Assembly (NCBI RefSeq): GCF_024139115.2
Contig: NW_026943235.1
Location: forward strand, 25,869 to 89,868
Source: Armigeres subalbatus
Lineage: Eukaryota; Arthropoda; Insecta; Diptera; Culicidae
Length of the DNA: 64,000 nt
Direction: 5' to 3'
Under the pieces are notes generated by a model that was not told where the DNA came from, searched no databases, and saw only the letters and a list, made by a program, of their open reading frames with translations. This document shows, piece after piece, positions 34,169 to 46,599 of this stretch (the stretch's first letter is position 1; every line of letters starts with the position of its first letter). The position numbers and the translations under genes were made by a program.

Positions 34169-35518
34169 GGCCAAACCAAGTGCGACCCCAACATAATATC
34201 AAGAAACCAGAAAGATACAAAGATATGTTCATATATCACATCTTCCAGTAATTCATTGGAGACTGTTGAAGTAAGTAACGCCTGTTCATTGGTCGATTTA
34301 ATAAACTTACCATGTTATTCATGCACGACTTAATATTATTTTCTCATCTCCAGATTTTGCTTGTCGGTCATCGTTAACCAAAGTGCACATAATGCCGTTT
34401 TTAGTGGCTTCCTCTGCGAGAATGTTGTATGGATAATCCCATAGTTTTAGTTATCATCCGTCTACCGTAAAAACTTGTTGTTTCCTATATTCAAAGAATA
34501 GAAAATAAGTGTAAATATATACTACGTACTTGGTGTTAGATATCATTGAACTATACAACTATGAACAAACAAATTTTTGCATAAGTTACGCTTATAATCT
34601 GCTTATTCCAGTCACTTATAATGGACGGCATTATGGAGAAATACGTATTTAGTTAAAAAAATACCTTTTTTGAGACCATTTCGTACCTAGGTTATGAATC
34701 AAGAAGCCATACGATTCTATATTTAATCGCATTTCACTCGATTTGATATTAAACTCGGTAATTTCTCTTCTGGTGGAATTAAATAAACTCGGAATTTTCA
34801 AGTTCCAACGTCGCTCTTTTTGAAGTTGAACTACCGTTCCTCATCTAGTCGCCGGTATATCAAGCTACGCTGGACTTGCCGCTAGTTTTATCCAAGTTTA
34901 CGGTGAAAATTGAATTACCATGGAAGATTTGTTGTTCTTTGTTATTCTGCTGCTTTGTTGTATTATTTCATAGAAAAACTTACCTTACAGTATTTTTAAT
35001 GATAAAACAACCATTATCAAACTGTATGAAAAAGGGCTAAATGGTATTTTCAATTGCAAATCGGCGATGCAAACAGGCGAAATTATCAAACAAATTGACA
35101 GCAAGGCTTGACAGGAGGGCGAAAATGATTTTGAGAAAACATTATGGCGTGTTTCTGAAGGGCGTAATTGTACACGGATAAAAAAAAAAAAGTGGCAACC
35201 AATATTTTTACTACCCAGCTTCCAAAATTAAACAGGAACAAAATTGATTTTTATGTCGTGAGACTGAATACGCATAAACGCATTCTGTAAATACTAAAAA
35301 CTACTTAAATAATAGTCAATAGTTGAACAGAAATTAAAATAGTGGCCGCCAATATTGAAATTCATTTTTCTCCATTTGAGTAAATTGCGACATTGGCCCT
35401 CATGAATCAACTGTGTCGATATGTGACATGACAGCCCGACTGTCATTTTTGGTAACTCACTGCCAATGCAGCATCAAAGACATCAAGCGTCACGAATAGT
35501 TATCGAATTGGTGTTTAA
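34169..35518. other. Flank of the gypsy fragment, no LTR or gene recognised
   Basis: I looked for a right LTR by comparison with 20516-20813 and saw no match. The DNA is AT-rich without supported coding content. Confidence 0.4.
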
Positions 35519-36797
35519 GAGCACCTCCACGGGAGTCCTCATCGCTATTCTTATTATAGCGCTCCTTCCCGAGTGCTATTTTAGAATAGCGCCCCATCTT
35601 CCCACCGGTGGTTTCTGTTTTAGGTATAGCGACTTCGTAAACATATACAGTTCTTACCGGGCGTTGCTAAAAGTAGTCATCTTTTTCTTCAATGGCTCTG
35701 CATTCCAGCTGGAACTTGGCTAGCTGCTCAACTCAGTTTTCTATTAGCATTTCCTCAGTTATTAATTGAAAGCTTTTCTGTGCTCACCATTGCATGAGCA
35801 TGTATTTTATGTGACAACTACACCCAAGGAGATCACTTGAAAACATCCTTGACCGAAACGGGAATAGAACTCGTCATCTTCCGGATTTCCTTCCTCCTGG
35901 AAATTTCCTTCGGGGATTCATACTTCCAGTCGAAGAATTCCTCCTGAGATTCCCACCAGTTTTCCTACATGAATCTCTTGACAAAACCCTGCATGGATGC
36001 TACCACATTTTTTATTCTCTGAAGGATGTCCCAAAGAATGTTTTTTATAACAACATCCGATAGAATCTGGAGAAGTCTCTTGGAAAAACTTGCAAAGTTT
36101 TAAGATGAAACCACAAAAGAAATTATAGGGTTATTCCAATAAAAAAAATCCCGCGAGATCCTGGAAGAAATCCTAAAACTATTCTGGGAGAGCTGCTAAA
36201 GATTCTTAAAAGAACTTAAAGATTGCTGGGGAACTTCCAGATAAATCTTCCAGGGATCCTAGATGAATTTCCAAAGCAAATCATGTTTAAATGAATGACA
36301 GAAAAAAGAAACTTGCGGAAGATTTTCTGGAAGAACTACTTGAAGAACATACTCAACAATTACTAAACTTTCTGAGGGATGGAACAACAACTTGGAACAA
36401 GTTGCAAAAGGAAAACAGTTGAATTTTCTTTCGCCGAACAATCCATTAATATTTCGGGTTCTAGCGGGCGCCGGTGCGCATTGCTCTTCATTATAGCTGA
36501 TCCATAAAAATGAATATTTTCCTTGCTATTTAATTTACGCCGAAATTGTTCTTCAAAAGAAAAACAGATTTCCTGCAATTTTTTATCAACATTAAAGTGA
36601 CGTTTCTCAAAATAGAAACCCTGTATTGAAATTTAGCAACCCAGTATGGGGCGCTTAATTTAGAAACTCATGGCTAATTTTGAGTTGCGTTCTTATTTTA
36701 CATTCCTGTTTAGATACCTCCGGTGTAAAAGTGGGTCCCTATAAAGGGCCCGGAAATAGCGATAGGGACCCAGATGGGGACTCCCGTGGAGGTGCTC
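35519..36797. mobile_element. PIF/Harbinger-type non-autonomous element with TAA target duplication
   Basis: GAGCACCTCCACGGGAGTCC at the left end is exactly complementary to the right end (GGACTCCCGTGGAGGTGCTC). TAA lies immediately outside both ends (35516-35518 and 36798-36800). Three-base TWA duplications and GC-rich ends of this kind are typical of PIF/Harbinger elements. No transposase is visible. The interior around 35880-36260 contains ATTCC/GGAAT-rich sequence like the 23-bp array. Confidence 0.8.
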
Positions 36798-38509
36798 TAA
36801 GTGTATTGGACCATAGGCATAGAATTGGCTCTTACATTTTAATCTTTATACACTGATACAGGAATGTACTTCAAATATTGTTTTATCTGAGCATTAAGAC
36901 ACTATCAAAAATCCACACATTTTTATTGGCAAATATCCATAAATTTAAGTTATGATGGATATAAACGCACACATAACCATTCTTAACGCAAACCACTAAT
37001 AATATATTTATATTTCATAGTTATATAATAGAGGAGAAGGCAGATGTAGGAATAATAGCAAATACATCAGAATTGTTATAATACAAAAACGGACATATTT
37101 CTAGTGTAGTAAAAGTTAAAATGAACCAGTGTTCTCTAGTACGTTATATCATTGGTTTGGTTGAAATGAAAAGCTTATAATTGAGCTTTTACATTCGTCG
37201 GTTTGCAGCAAGAACAAAAAGAATGAGTGAGATCTCTTTCTCTCTCGAGAGAGAGTAATTGTATTGTCGAGTCGATATTGTCGACATAACGTGTGTTGAC
37301 GAACGAAGAAGTGACGAGAGCTCAGTTTTGAAACAGAAGTTGTGAGTAGCAGTTCAGCTTATAAAAATTTAGCGTGAAACAAAAATGGAGGCCTCCCACA
37401 ATTTGCTGGAACTCCACTATAGCAGGACGTTTCTCCTGAGCTTACGATTTGGTACGGATGAGTTTGGGAAAAGGCGTCTCTGATATTGGTTTTCGAGACT
37501 ATGACGAAAAGACGAAAACGTCTGCCTTAACCCTATAGAATAAGACTGAGTGAAAACTAATGATAATAACAATAATAGGAATGACAAAAGTTTATACCTG
37601 TTAAGGGGGTCAATTATGTGACGAGTAATTTTATATTTATATTACAGAGAAACAGATGATCCGTGGAATTGGGTGATAGTTTTCGAGAAACTGATTTGAT
37701 TTTATTTTGTTTTAAATGTAACGTATCTTTGGAGCAGTTGTCCAGTGTTTGGAATGTTTCTTTAGTGACTTCAATATCAACAAGAATGTTATTTGGACAA
37801 TTACTAATATTCCAGGGTCAAATGGCGGAGGCCGTTTTATTATTTTTGTTACAGACGACCGGCATTTGAAGAAAATGAACATCCATATGAACAAAAAGAT
37901 TATACTGCCACCAAACATAGACGGAGTTACAGATATCGGTTGAAAGAAAGGCGTGGAATCGAACATCTAGGGATCCAAGGACTAGCATCCCTCCGTGGTG
38001 CACAATTACCATACTAATCATAATTCATTTGTCTCGTTTCAGCAAACGCAACTCTTCTCCACTAATCTTTCCCTTTCCTGTCAACTCTCTTTTCTTTAAT
38101 GTATCCGACACTTGTGGGACTGGTTAAGCCCAGCGCCTGCTTGTGGTTGGAAACCGGTGTACTATACGGTCTAGCGCATGCTAACGGTGAAGGCTTGGTA
38201 GGTCTTCACCTAACTTAAGTGTAGATGGGCGGACAGTGTCTGCCAGGGTGAAGGCTGATAAATTTCAATTTATTATAAGGATTTTGAAATTACTTTGTAG
38301 GTGCTGTGCCCTTTGTAGTTCCGGATGCCCTAGAATCCATGTCAATGTGACCAGGTTGGGCCATATCAATTCCTGGAGCTCACTTGCGAGCACCTGATCG
38401 CAAAATTATTTCATATGATGTGTTGCAAGTCATATTTGGAACTTTCGTAAAATTGGTCCACTGGGACCGGATTTCGGGTGCCCTAGGACCATGTCAATGT
38501 GGCCAGGTT
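36798..38509. other. Intergenic, repeat-derived with one exon-like segment
   Basis: Includes the half-palindrome near 37040, a GA-rich palindrome CTCTCTCGAGAGAG at about 37240, and an imperfect tandem repeat of CATGTCAATGTGRCCAGG at about 38340 and 38495. The exon-like segment at 37766 is listed separately. Confidence 0.4.
37766..37943 (+). CDS. Weak candidate exon
   Basis: GGAATGTTTCTTTAG ends at 37765 and a frame is open from there to TGA at 37941-37943. The peptide reads like protein (NVIWTITNIPGSNGGG, RFIIFVTDDRHLKKMNIHMN, PPNIDGVTDIG), with a balanced residue mix unlike translated repeats. A weak donor (TCG|GTTGAA) lies at 37938. I recognise no family, and there is no partner exon. Confidence 0.3.
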
Positions 38510-38550
38510 CATTTATTTATTTAGTTAACATCTAAACAGATAACACTGAA

Positions 38551-40274
38551 TCAACAATTTGACGCCACAATACACGGTTCGAGGCCGCATCTCTCCATCC
38601 TCGCCAAGTCGTTTTGCACCTGGTCTGCCCATCTCGCTCGCTGCGCTCCACGCCGTCTCGTACCTGCCGGATCGGAAGCGAACACCATCTTTGCAGGGTT
38701 GCTGTCCGGCATTCTTGCAACATGTCCTGCCCATCGTACCCTTCCGGCTTTAGCTACTTTCTGGATACTGGGTTCGCCGTAGAGTTGGGCGAGCTCATGG
38801 TTCATTTTTCGCCGCCACACGTCGTCTTCTTGCACACCGCCAAAGATGGTCCTAAGCACCCGTCTCTCGAATACTCCGAGTGCTTGCAAGTCCTCCTCGA
38901 GCATTGTCCATGTTTCATGTCCGTAGAGGACAACCGGTCTTATAAGCGTCTTGTACATGACACATTTGGTCCGGTGGCGAATCTTTTTCGACCGCAGTTT
39001 CTTCTGGAGCCCGTAGTAGGCCCGACTTCCACAGATGATGCGCCTTCGTATTTCACGACTAACGTTGTTGTCAGCCGTTAGCAAGGATCCGAGGTAGACG
39101 AATTCCTCGACCACCTCGAAGGTATCCCCGTCTATCGTAACACTGCTTCCCAGGCGGGCCCTGTCGCGCTCGGTTCCGCCCACAAGCATGTACTTTGTCT
39201 TTGACGCATTCACCAGTTCTGCCACCTTTGCAAATGTTCGGCCGACAATGTCCATGTCATCCGCGAAGCAAATAAATTGACTGGATCTGTTGAAAATCGT
39301 ACCCCGGCTGTTACACCCGGCTCTCCGCATGACACCTTCTTGCGCAATGTTGAACAACAGGCACGAAAGTCCATCACCTTGTCTTAGTCCCCGGCGCGAT
39401 TCGAACGAACTGGAGTATTCGCCCGAAATCTTCACACAGTTTTGCACACCATCCACCGTTGCTTTGATCAGTCTGGTAAGCTTCCCAGAGAAGCTGTTCT
39501 CGTCCATAATTTTCCATAGCTCTACGCGGTCTATACTGTCGTATGCCGCCTTGAAATCAACGAACAGATGGTGCGTTGGGACCTGGTATTCACGGCATTT
39601 TTGAAGGATTTGCCGTACAGTAAAGATCTGGTCCGTTGTCGAGCGGCCGTCAACGAAGCCGGCTTGATAACTTCCCACGAACTCGTTCACTAATGGTGAC
39701 AGACGACGGAAGATGATCTGGGATATCACTTTGTAGGCGGCATTAAGGATGGTGATCGCTCGAAAGTTCTCACACTCCAGTTTGTCGCCTTTCTTGTAGA
39801 TGGGGCATATAACCCCTTCCTTCCACTCCTCCGGTAGTTGTTCGGTTTCCCAGATTCTGACTGTCAGTTTGTGCAGGCAAGTGGCCAGCTTTTCCGGGCC
39901 CATCTTGATGAGCTCAGCTCCGATACCATCCTTACCAGCTGCTTTATTGGTCTTTAGCTGTTGAATGGCATCCTTAACTTCCCTCAATGTGGGGGCTGGT
40001 TGGCTTCCATCGTCCGCTGAACTGACGTAGTCATCTCCTCCGCTGTCTTGACTTTCACTGCCTGTACTCTCCGCGCTATTCAAATGTTCCTCGTAGTGCT
40101 GCTTCCACCTTTCGATCACCACACGTTCGTCCGTCAAGATGCTCCCATCCTTATCCCGGCACATTTCGGCTCGCGGCACGAAGCCTTTGCGGGATACGTT
40201 GAGCTTCTGATAGAACTTGCGTGTATCTTGAGAACGGCACAGCTGTTCCATCTCCTCGCACTCCGCTTCTTCCA
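38551..40274 (-). pseudogene. RTE-like reverse transcriptase
   Basis: A 566-codon minus-strand frame carries the RT domain: KAAGKDGIGAELIK, PIYKKGDKLECENFRAITIL, HHLFVDFKAAYDSIDRVEL with the first catalytic Asp, RRGLRQGDGLSCLLFN, and FICFADDMDIVG with the catalytic Asp pair. The C-terminal part has EFVYLGSLLTADNN, LIRPVVLYGHETW and AGRVRWAGHVARMPDS. RT copies element RNA at the nicked target. The domain itself is unbroken and looks young; function is lost because the 5' half is cut off by the insertion at 40286. Confidence 0.85.
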
Positions 40275-40285
40275 GGCGGCGTTTC

Positions 40286-40800
40286 AGCCAGCCATCGGTA
40301 CTCGCCGAAGGGGATGCGAATCGGTAGCCATGTCAAATATGCGTGCAAGAAGGCTTCGACTGCTGTGGCGGCATTATCGAGGATGATGTCCAACAGCTCC
40401 AAGGTGTGCGCCAGTAGACGTAGGCTACTGGCAGGCGTTGCCGCATCTATTCTTAGGTACGGCGGCCCGTCCTGGGCAAAAGCACTGGGGGTAACCAGTT
40501 ACCTGTTTCCGACAGTACCACCACAGGTTTGGGCACGCGGAGGTCCCCGTCTGCCCTGACTGCCCAGGTGTTGACGAAATTGCAGAGCACATACTGTTCG
40601 TATGTCCTCGTTTCGACGTCGAAAGAAGAGCAATGCTAGACGTTTGCGGCCGGGACACAACTCCGGATAATCTTATTCAGAGGATGTGTCAAGCGGTGGA
40701 GAAGTGGAACGCAGTCTCGACTGCAACCACTCAGATTGCCTGCAGCTTGCAGAGAATCTGGCGCGCCGAGCAACAATCGACAAGCATGACTAACTTGTGA
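40286..40800 (+). pseudogene. R1-like RT C-terminus with zinc knuckle
   Basis: Starts in frame with GMRIGSHVKYACKKASTAV and LAGVAASILRYGGPSWAKAL, the segment after the RT palm in R1-clade LINEs. After a frameshift near 40550 comes a CX2CX8HX4C motif (CPDCPGVDEIAEHILFVC), then the helical end to a TGA at 40798-40800. It is the C-terminal quarter of the protein only. Confidence 0.8.
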
Positions 40801-41788
40801 TTGGTTAGTTAGAGCAAAAGTGCCGAACGCGGAGAAGTGTGTGAATGGTCTGCCCATGCAGAGGTATTGGCGCAGTGGGTGGCAACCGAGATCGTCACCT
40901 CGAAGCATGGCAGAAGTGTGAATGAAAAGGTATATGTATGGACTGCACACGCCGCGCTGGGAGTGGCGCAGGAATGTTGGTTCCTGTGGCTACTGATACC
41001 CCGCGGCGTGGCAGAGGAGTGTGGGTGAGCATCCAAGTCAGTCTCACATGGTACGAAAGGAATGAGTTGAGTCGAGTTGAGCTAGTCTCATATGGCATGA
41101 ACGAGGTGAGTCAGACTCACATGGTATGTCAGAAGTCGGAACCTAAGCGAAACGTCCCATAAGGGATGCCAGAGGGAGTGTTAGGTCGAATGACTCGAGT
41201 AGTATGTGTCAGCGCGAACTGAATGAAAGAGGTGAGCAGTCTCACATGGTACGATAAAGGTGGGCATACAAGTTAGTCCCACATGGCATGAGAAGGGTGG
41301 GCACAAAAGTCAGACCCGCACGGCATGATAGAGGTGAGCACACAAGTCAGACTCATAGGAGCGTTAGCGTGTGTGCAAGCATGGAGTGCATGAGCGTGAA
41401 TCAAGGGTTTGGGTGGGCATACAAGTTAGACCCACATGGCATGAGAAGGGTGGGCACACAAGTCAGACCCACACGGCATGACAGAGGTGCAACAGAGTAT
41501 GTAGGGTGTGTTTGAGGGTGCGATAGAGCGAGCACCCAAGTCAGACTCGCATGAGACGGGTGCCTGTGTGAGCGAGAATGAGCGAGTACGTTTAGTACTG
41601 CCATCCCCCACAAGTAGTACTGGGAGGTAGTTCCTGGGGGAAATGATGGTGGAGCCCAAGGGAGTTTAGTCGGTATTACCGGTATGGTCGAGTCCGACAC
41701 TCCAGTACACTTCCGTGTGGTAGTTTGGCAACTACAATGCACGTGTACTGGGTTAGTGTGTAAATGCATTCTCCCTTGTAAAAAAAAA
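40286..41788 (+). mobile_element. 5'-truncated R1-like LINE with perfect 11-bp target duplication
   Basis: GGCGGCGTTTC is present at 40275-40285 and 41789-41799. The insert ends in a TGTAAAAAAAAA tail and begins inside an RT C-terminus. Its 3' untranslated part (40801-41788) has repeats of CAAGTYAGWCYCACATGG-like units and shares its last 160 bp with the minus-strand copy at 13292. Deleting insert plus one duplicate rejoins the RTE frame (QEKKRRLEEAE). Confidence 0.93.
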
Positions 41789-41799
41789 GGCGGCGTTTC

Positions 41800-42811
41800 T
41801 TCTCCTGTCTCCGCTTCCGTCTATAACGTTCCACGTTCTGCCGAGTACCTTGCTGCAGCGCGACCGCCCGCGCTGCGTCCTTTTCCTCCAGAATCTGTCT
41901 GCATTCTTCGTCGAACCACTCGTTCCTTCGACTTCGACCCATACACCCCACGTTGTTCTCCGCTGCGTCGTTAATGGCTGCTTTGACTGTATTCCAGCAG
42001 TCCTTAAGAGGGGACCCATCGAGCTCACCCTCTTCCGGCAACGCTGCCTCGAGATGCTGCACGTATGCAGTGGCGACATCAGGTTGCTTCAGTCGCTCTA
42101 GGTCGTTCCGCGGCGGTCGTCGGTACCGAACATTGTTGATGACGGATAGTTTTGGGCGCAGTTTAACCATCACCAGATAGTGGTCAGAGTCGATGTTAGC
42201 GCCACGATATGTCCTGACGTCGATAATGTCGGAGAAGTGCCATCCATCAATCAGAACGTGGTCGATTTGTGATTCTGTCTGCAGTGGTGATCTCCAGGTG
42301 TACCGATACGGGAGGCTGTGTTGAAAGTAGGAGCTGCGAATGGCCATATTCTTGGAGGCGGCGAAATCAATTAGTTGTAGGCCGTTTTCGTTCGTCAGCC
42401 GGTGAGCGCTGAACTTTCCAATAGTCGGTCTAAACTGCTCCTCTTGGCCAACCTGAGCGTTCAAATCTCCTATGATGATTTTGACGTCGTGGCTTGGGCA
42501 GCTGTCGTACTCACGTTCCAGAATGCGTCCTTATCATCATCAGTGCTTCCGGAGTGTGGGCTATGGACGTTGATTATGCTGAAGTTGAAGAACCGGCCTT
42601 TGATCCTCAACCTGCACATTCTTTCATTGATCGGCCACCACCCGATCACGCGTCTTTGCATATCGCCCATCACTATGAAAGCTGTTCCCAGCTCGTGTGT
42701 GTTGCCGCAGCTCTGGTAGATGGTATGATTACCTCTAAACGTTCGCACCATTGATCCCTTCCAACAAACCTCCTGCAGCGCTACGATGCCGAATCCACGG
42801 TCCTTGAGCAC
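41800..42811 (-). pseudogene. RTE-like endonuclease domain
   Basis: Two minus-strand frames (42811-42470 and 42464-41676, the latter running into inserted DNA below 41800) carry an AP-endonuclease-like fold: GIVALQEVCWKGS with the catalytic Glu, then NVHSPHSGSTDD, then SQIDHVLIDGWHFSDI and DSDHYLVMVKLRP with the Asp-His pair near the end. This enzyme nicks the target DNA for priming. A frameshift near 42467 separates the halves; the frame then breaks at the R1-like insertion. Confidence 0.8.
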
Positions 42812-43339
42812 ATCGGCGAGTATGCGTGTGCTCCCGATGAAGTTGAGGGATTTGCAGTTCCACGAACCGAGTTTCCAATCGCTAGTCCCTTTTCGTCGCA
42901 GTGGTCTTCGCCGATGGTTCCGGTCCGTACTCTCTTGTTGATTATTAGTTGCTTATGATTTTTTAAAGGCTGGCTTGCAGGGCCTGACACCAAACCCCCT
43001 AAATTTCCGGAGGACCATTCCTCCTTATTTCCGGTGGACCATGGTGCACAGTTTCACTTAGAGTCCCTCGCTGGCACTCGGACGATGATCAGCCGCCCCT
43101 AACATGGAGAACAGACGCTGTTGTGAGCCGATCCTGTCATGGATTCCCGATTCCCTGTCAGCATACGACCATAGTTCCCCCCGGGGTTGGTTACCCGATC
43201 TTCCCTAAGGTTGCTCGTATCCCGGCCAGCACCGCGGGGAGGTAGGGATAGGAGTTGCTGGGTAAGAGGCTAAGGACCGCGAGATGGGGTCTATTGTATT
43301 CCTTCAGGTACGCGAAGTACCAATGGTACGCTTTACCCA

Positions 43340-44565
43340 GCATTTGCAGTGCCTTTCAATTGGCATACTTTCCAGATAAATGGAAAACGCCAAAGTTGTT
43401 TCAATTTTGAAGACGGACAAAAAAAATCCAGCTGAGGCTTCTAGTTATTGCCCAATCGGTTTGCTCTCTTCAATAAGCAAACTGTTTGAAAATATTATTT
43501 TAAATAGAATGATGGTTCATATTAATGACAATTCTATTTTTGCTGGTGAACAATTTGGTTTTCGCCATGGGCATTCAACCACCCGTCAGTTATTTAATTC
43601 GGCTCAACAAATCTGAAGGATATTCGATTGGAGTTGCTCTTCTTGATATAGAGAAAGTATATGACAGTGTTTGGCATGAAGGTTTGATTGTAAAATTGAT
43701 GAATTTTAATTTTCCTCTGTACATTATTAAGCTGATCCAAAATTATTTATCAGATCGCTCACTGCAGGTAAATTATCAGAATTCTAAATCAGAATCATTT
43801 GAAACCTTCCTTCTCTTATTTGAAACCTGTTAGAGCTGGTGTTCCCCAAGGCAGCAAACTGGGGCCCATATTGTATAACATTTTTACTTCTGACTTACCT
43901 GATTTACCACCAGGATGTCAAAAATCTTTGTTTGCAGATGACACGGGCCTCTCAGTCAAAGGGCGAAGCCATCGTGTAATTTGTAGTAGATTGCAAAAAA
44001 CAATTGACACTTACTTGCAAAAATGGAAAATTTCCCCGAATGTTTCCAAAACTCAGCTTATAATTTTCTTTTTGTAATATGCCGAGAGCTTTATATTTGA
44101 AACCTTCTAGCTGACCTATTGTCACCATGAATGGGGTTCCAATTGATTGGTCTAGCGTAGCTAAATATTTAGGATTTCTGCTGATCAAAAATTAACTTTT
44201 AAAAGTCACATTGAAGGCATTCAAGCCAAATGTAACAAATATATTAAGTGTCTAGACACTTATAAACAGAAAATCAAAACTTTGTCTTAATCTTCTATTG
44301 CAACGATTGGCTCCTTGTACCCTTAGTATAAATTAGGTTAAGTTTAGTTTAAGTTGAAAACATTGTAATTCCTACATGGTTCAATTCAACCAGAGGAAAA
44401 ATCCCAACTGCCAGAGGCAATTGAAATGAATTAATAATAACTAAAAATATAACATAGCAAATAAGGATGATAGTGTTAAGTTAAGAAAACACGGAGCACC
44501 TAGTTTAAGAGATGATTGCATGTATTAGATTATTAGCAAATAAAATTAGTTAAAAAAAAATAATG
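43340..44565 (+). mobile_element. Juan-A: Juan-like (Jockey clade) LINE, internally deleted
   Basis: Begins within RT (about LAYFPDKWK) and runs to a 3' untranslated region ending in poly(A) at about 44550-44560. The protein blocks match my memory of Aedes Juan elements: GEQFGFRHGHSTTRQLF, ALLDIEKVYDSVWHEG, GVPQGSKLGPILYNIF. The region between the RT and the end is deleted. It lies head-on against the RTE 5' end; I could not define a target duplication. Confidence 0.75.
43380..44077 (+). pseudogene. Juan-like reverse transcriptase fragment
   Basis: Three overlapping frames carry the RT core with two frameshifts (near 43610 and 43815). ALLDIEKVYDSVW holds the first catalytic Asp position; LFADDTGLSVKG holds the catalytic Asp pair; YLQKWKISPNVSKTQL follows. 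Endonuclease and gag-like ORF1 are absent. Confidence 0.8.
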
Positions 44566-46138
44566 TTATACCATTTTTAAAAAGATGCTGAAAATAGCTA
44601 ACTTTTGAGGGCATTTGAAGCCTGATTGGTAATTGCACCAAGGTTTGGTATTATATAAACATGTTCTGGAATCATCCGGAATTTTGAATCTTTACTTATA
44701 TACATGAAGTAGCTTCAGTGAGTAGCCCAGTAAATTGTTGAAGTTCTGTTGAAGCTGACAAAAAAAAACAAATGCTTAAAAATCATTTTCAATTTTAATC
44801 AAAAATGGTCTTCAGGCCTTGCTTATTGATTCTTAGAAGTTTGCTAGTCATCCCAGGGGAATGACTGAACGCGTTCTCTTTTGGAAATCCGTTTACGCAA
44901 TTGTACTTATATGCAAAATTATGAAGTTTTGCATGCCGCAAAATAGGGTTTATTACTGATGCAACAATGGCCCATGTTTTTGTGTGCTCCTAATGCGAAA
45001 GTTTGAGATAAGAAAGTACACAAAAGAGCCCAAATTGATTTCTACACTCAGCAAGGGTCATGTGATCAATATGTAATATGATCCTTGCCGGTAGTCAATT
45101 CTACTATTCTATGTCAACGATTTGTAATGGTCAAATATATTATTTTATCAAAAAAGGTTTCACAACAAAACTATATAAAAAAATCTTGGTACAATGAGAA
45201 TAGAATTTAAGCAAACCACTTCGAGTTAAGACCACATCAAATGGCAGACTCAGCTGTTTTGAAAAGTTGGTTGATTCAGAGGTTTTGCCTTTCTCGTATT
45301 TATGTATACATATTTGCCTCATATTAAATATCCAAACAGGACTAGAAGTTTCCTCACGTGTATGATACGCATCTAGCTTTCTGTTTTCCCGTTCCTTTTT
45401 AGCTCATGCTGGATGTTCAACTCAACCTTTCCAGACAGAAGATGGAAATTAGCACATCCATCGCCGTCGCATTCCATAATTCATCGTACTCCCCCATCCA
45501 CGTCTAAAATCATTCAGACGGTGGCTGCTACTGGATACAATATGAAACACATTCCTCACCTGGATCGACTCACAGCTCGTTGGTGAAGCCCCACTCGCCG
45601 CAGCGGGCGTTCTGTTTCCGGGTGTGAGTTACATAAGGCTGTCTTGGATACCCGGGCACTGAGAGCTCCACCTTCACGAGCTACCGATTGGGCGACACTG
45701 TAAATTATATAAAGGAAAATTTATAAACAGTATTTCTTGTGTTGCCATCCGAAAGGCTACGTGAGAGTGTTGCCGAGATTTTGGAACAAACCACGCGGTA
45801 ACCTCTGGCGAGCGCAAGCAGTTGGGGAAATTTTCACAACACAATCAAACCCACCGCCAACACAATCAAAGCTGGGCAATGGGAAAGTCGTCGATTGCTG
45901 AACGCGCATGTCCTCGTAAGGTACCAATACCATGACGTGTTGGAAAACGCACCACGTGAGAGCGGCGAGAGTGCAGTCGGGAAATTCCGTCACCCGTTGG
46001 GTTGTAATGGAACCCGAATGTAGAAAAGTGTTAACATTAATATTCACCAACGGGAAGTTCTTGACTAATAGTTATCAAAGGGTGGATGATTTTAAGCCAT
46101 TAGACAAGTTCGATAAATATTACAAGGTCGTTCTTAGG
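44566..46138. other. Intergenic with splice-like signals near 45.4-45.7 kb
   Basis: On the plus strand TTTTCCCGTTCCTTTTTAG ends at about 45414 and is followed by a less AT-rich segment with a GTGAGT at about 45625. On the minus strand the same segment has TATATAATTTACAG at about 45700 and CCAG|GTGAGG at about 45560. No frame is long enough on either strand to choose one; an untranslated or short exon of a host gene is possible. Confidence 0.3.
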
Positions 46139-46365
46139 GTCTGTCTCATTTGGAGAATTAAACATAAAAAGTGACAGTTCGAAAATAAAAAAAATCACCC
46201 GATCATAAGAATTGCTGATGCTTTCCAGCAATTCCAATAAAACATCGATGGAAAATGATTCGACATCTGTCAAAAGTAATCTTGCTCTGCGACCAGGGTA
46301 TTCGTTAATTATTGAAATGCCACTTTTAAATTTCATTTCAGTTTAATTCCCCAAATGAGACAGAC
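46139..46365. mobile_element. MITE with GTCTGTCTCATTTGG ends
   Basis: GTCTGTCTCATTTGGAGAAT pairs with its near complement ending GAGACAGAC at 46365. Length 227 bp, no coding content. Confidence 0.8.
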
Positions 46366-46599
46366 TTTCAGTGTCTCAGAACAGTGTTTTTTTAAATATC
46401 TAACCTTAATAGAATTTGTATTTGTTTCATCACATAAAACTGATTATTGCATTTGATAACCTTAAAAAATGGTGATAATCCCAAATATGACCCATGTCAT
46501 TTTTGCAGAGCCATGAACCTAACAGTTAAAATTGAGGATGAAATTTGGTATTAATTGAACCGCATACAAGATGCTAAAACATCTTGCTATTTCACTCCC

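Larger units (their letters stand above)
38510..43340 (-). mobile_element. RTE-like LINE, interrupted by an R1-like LINE
   Basis: On the minus strand: a 5' region (about 43340-42815), an endonuclease (42811-41800), reverse transcriptase (to 38551) and a short 3' tail ending in ATAAATAAATGAA, the short AT-rich tail expected of RTE elements rather than poly(A). An R1-like element (40286-41788) splits the frame between the endonuclease and RT. A second, more decayed tail copy lies at 48366-49166. RTE assignment rests on motif order. Confidence 0.8.

Noticed and set aside
37200..37480. 5' LTR/leader of a copia- or BEL-type element
   Set aside because: GA-rich palindrome and a TATAAAA near a short ATG frame are suggestive, but no gag or pol follows.
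45414..45700. Coding exon on either strand
   Set aside because: Splice-like signals exist on both strands, but the open frames are short and conflict; left as an untyped possibility.
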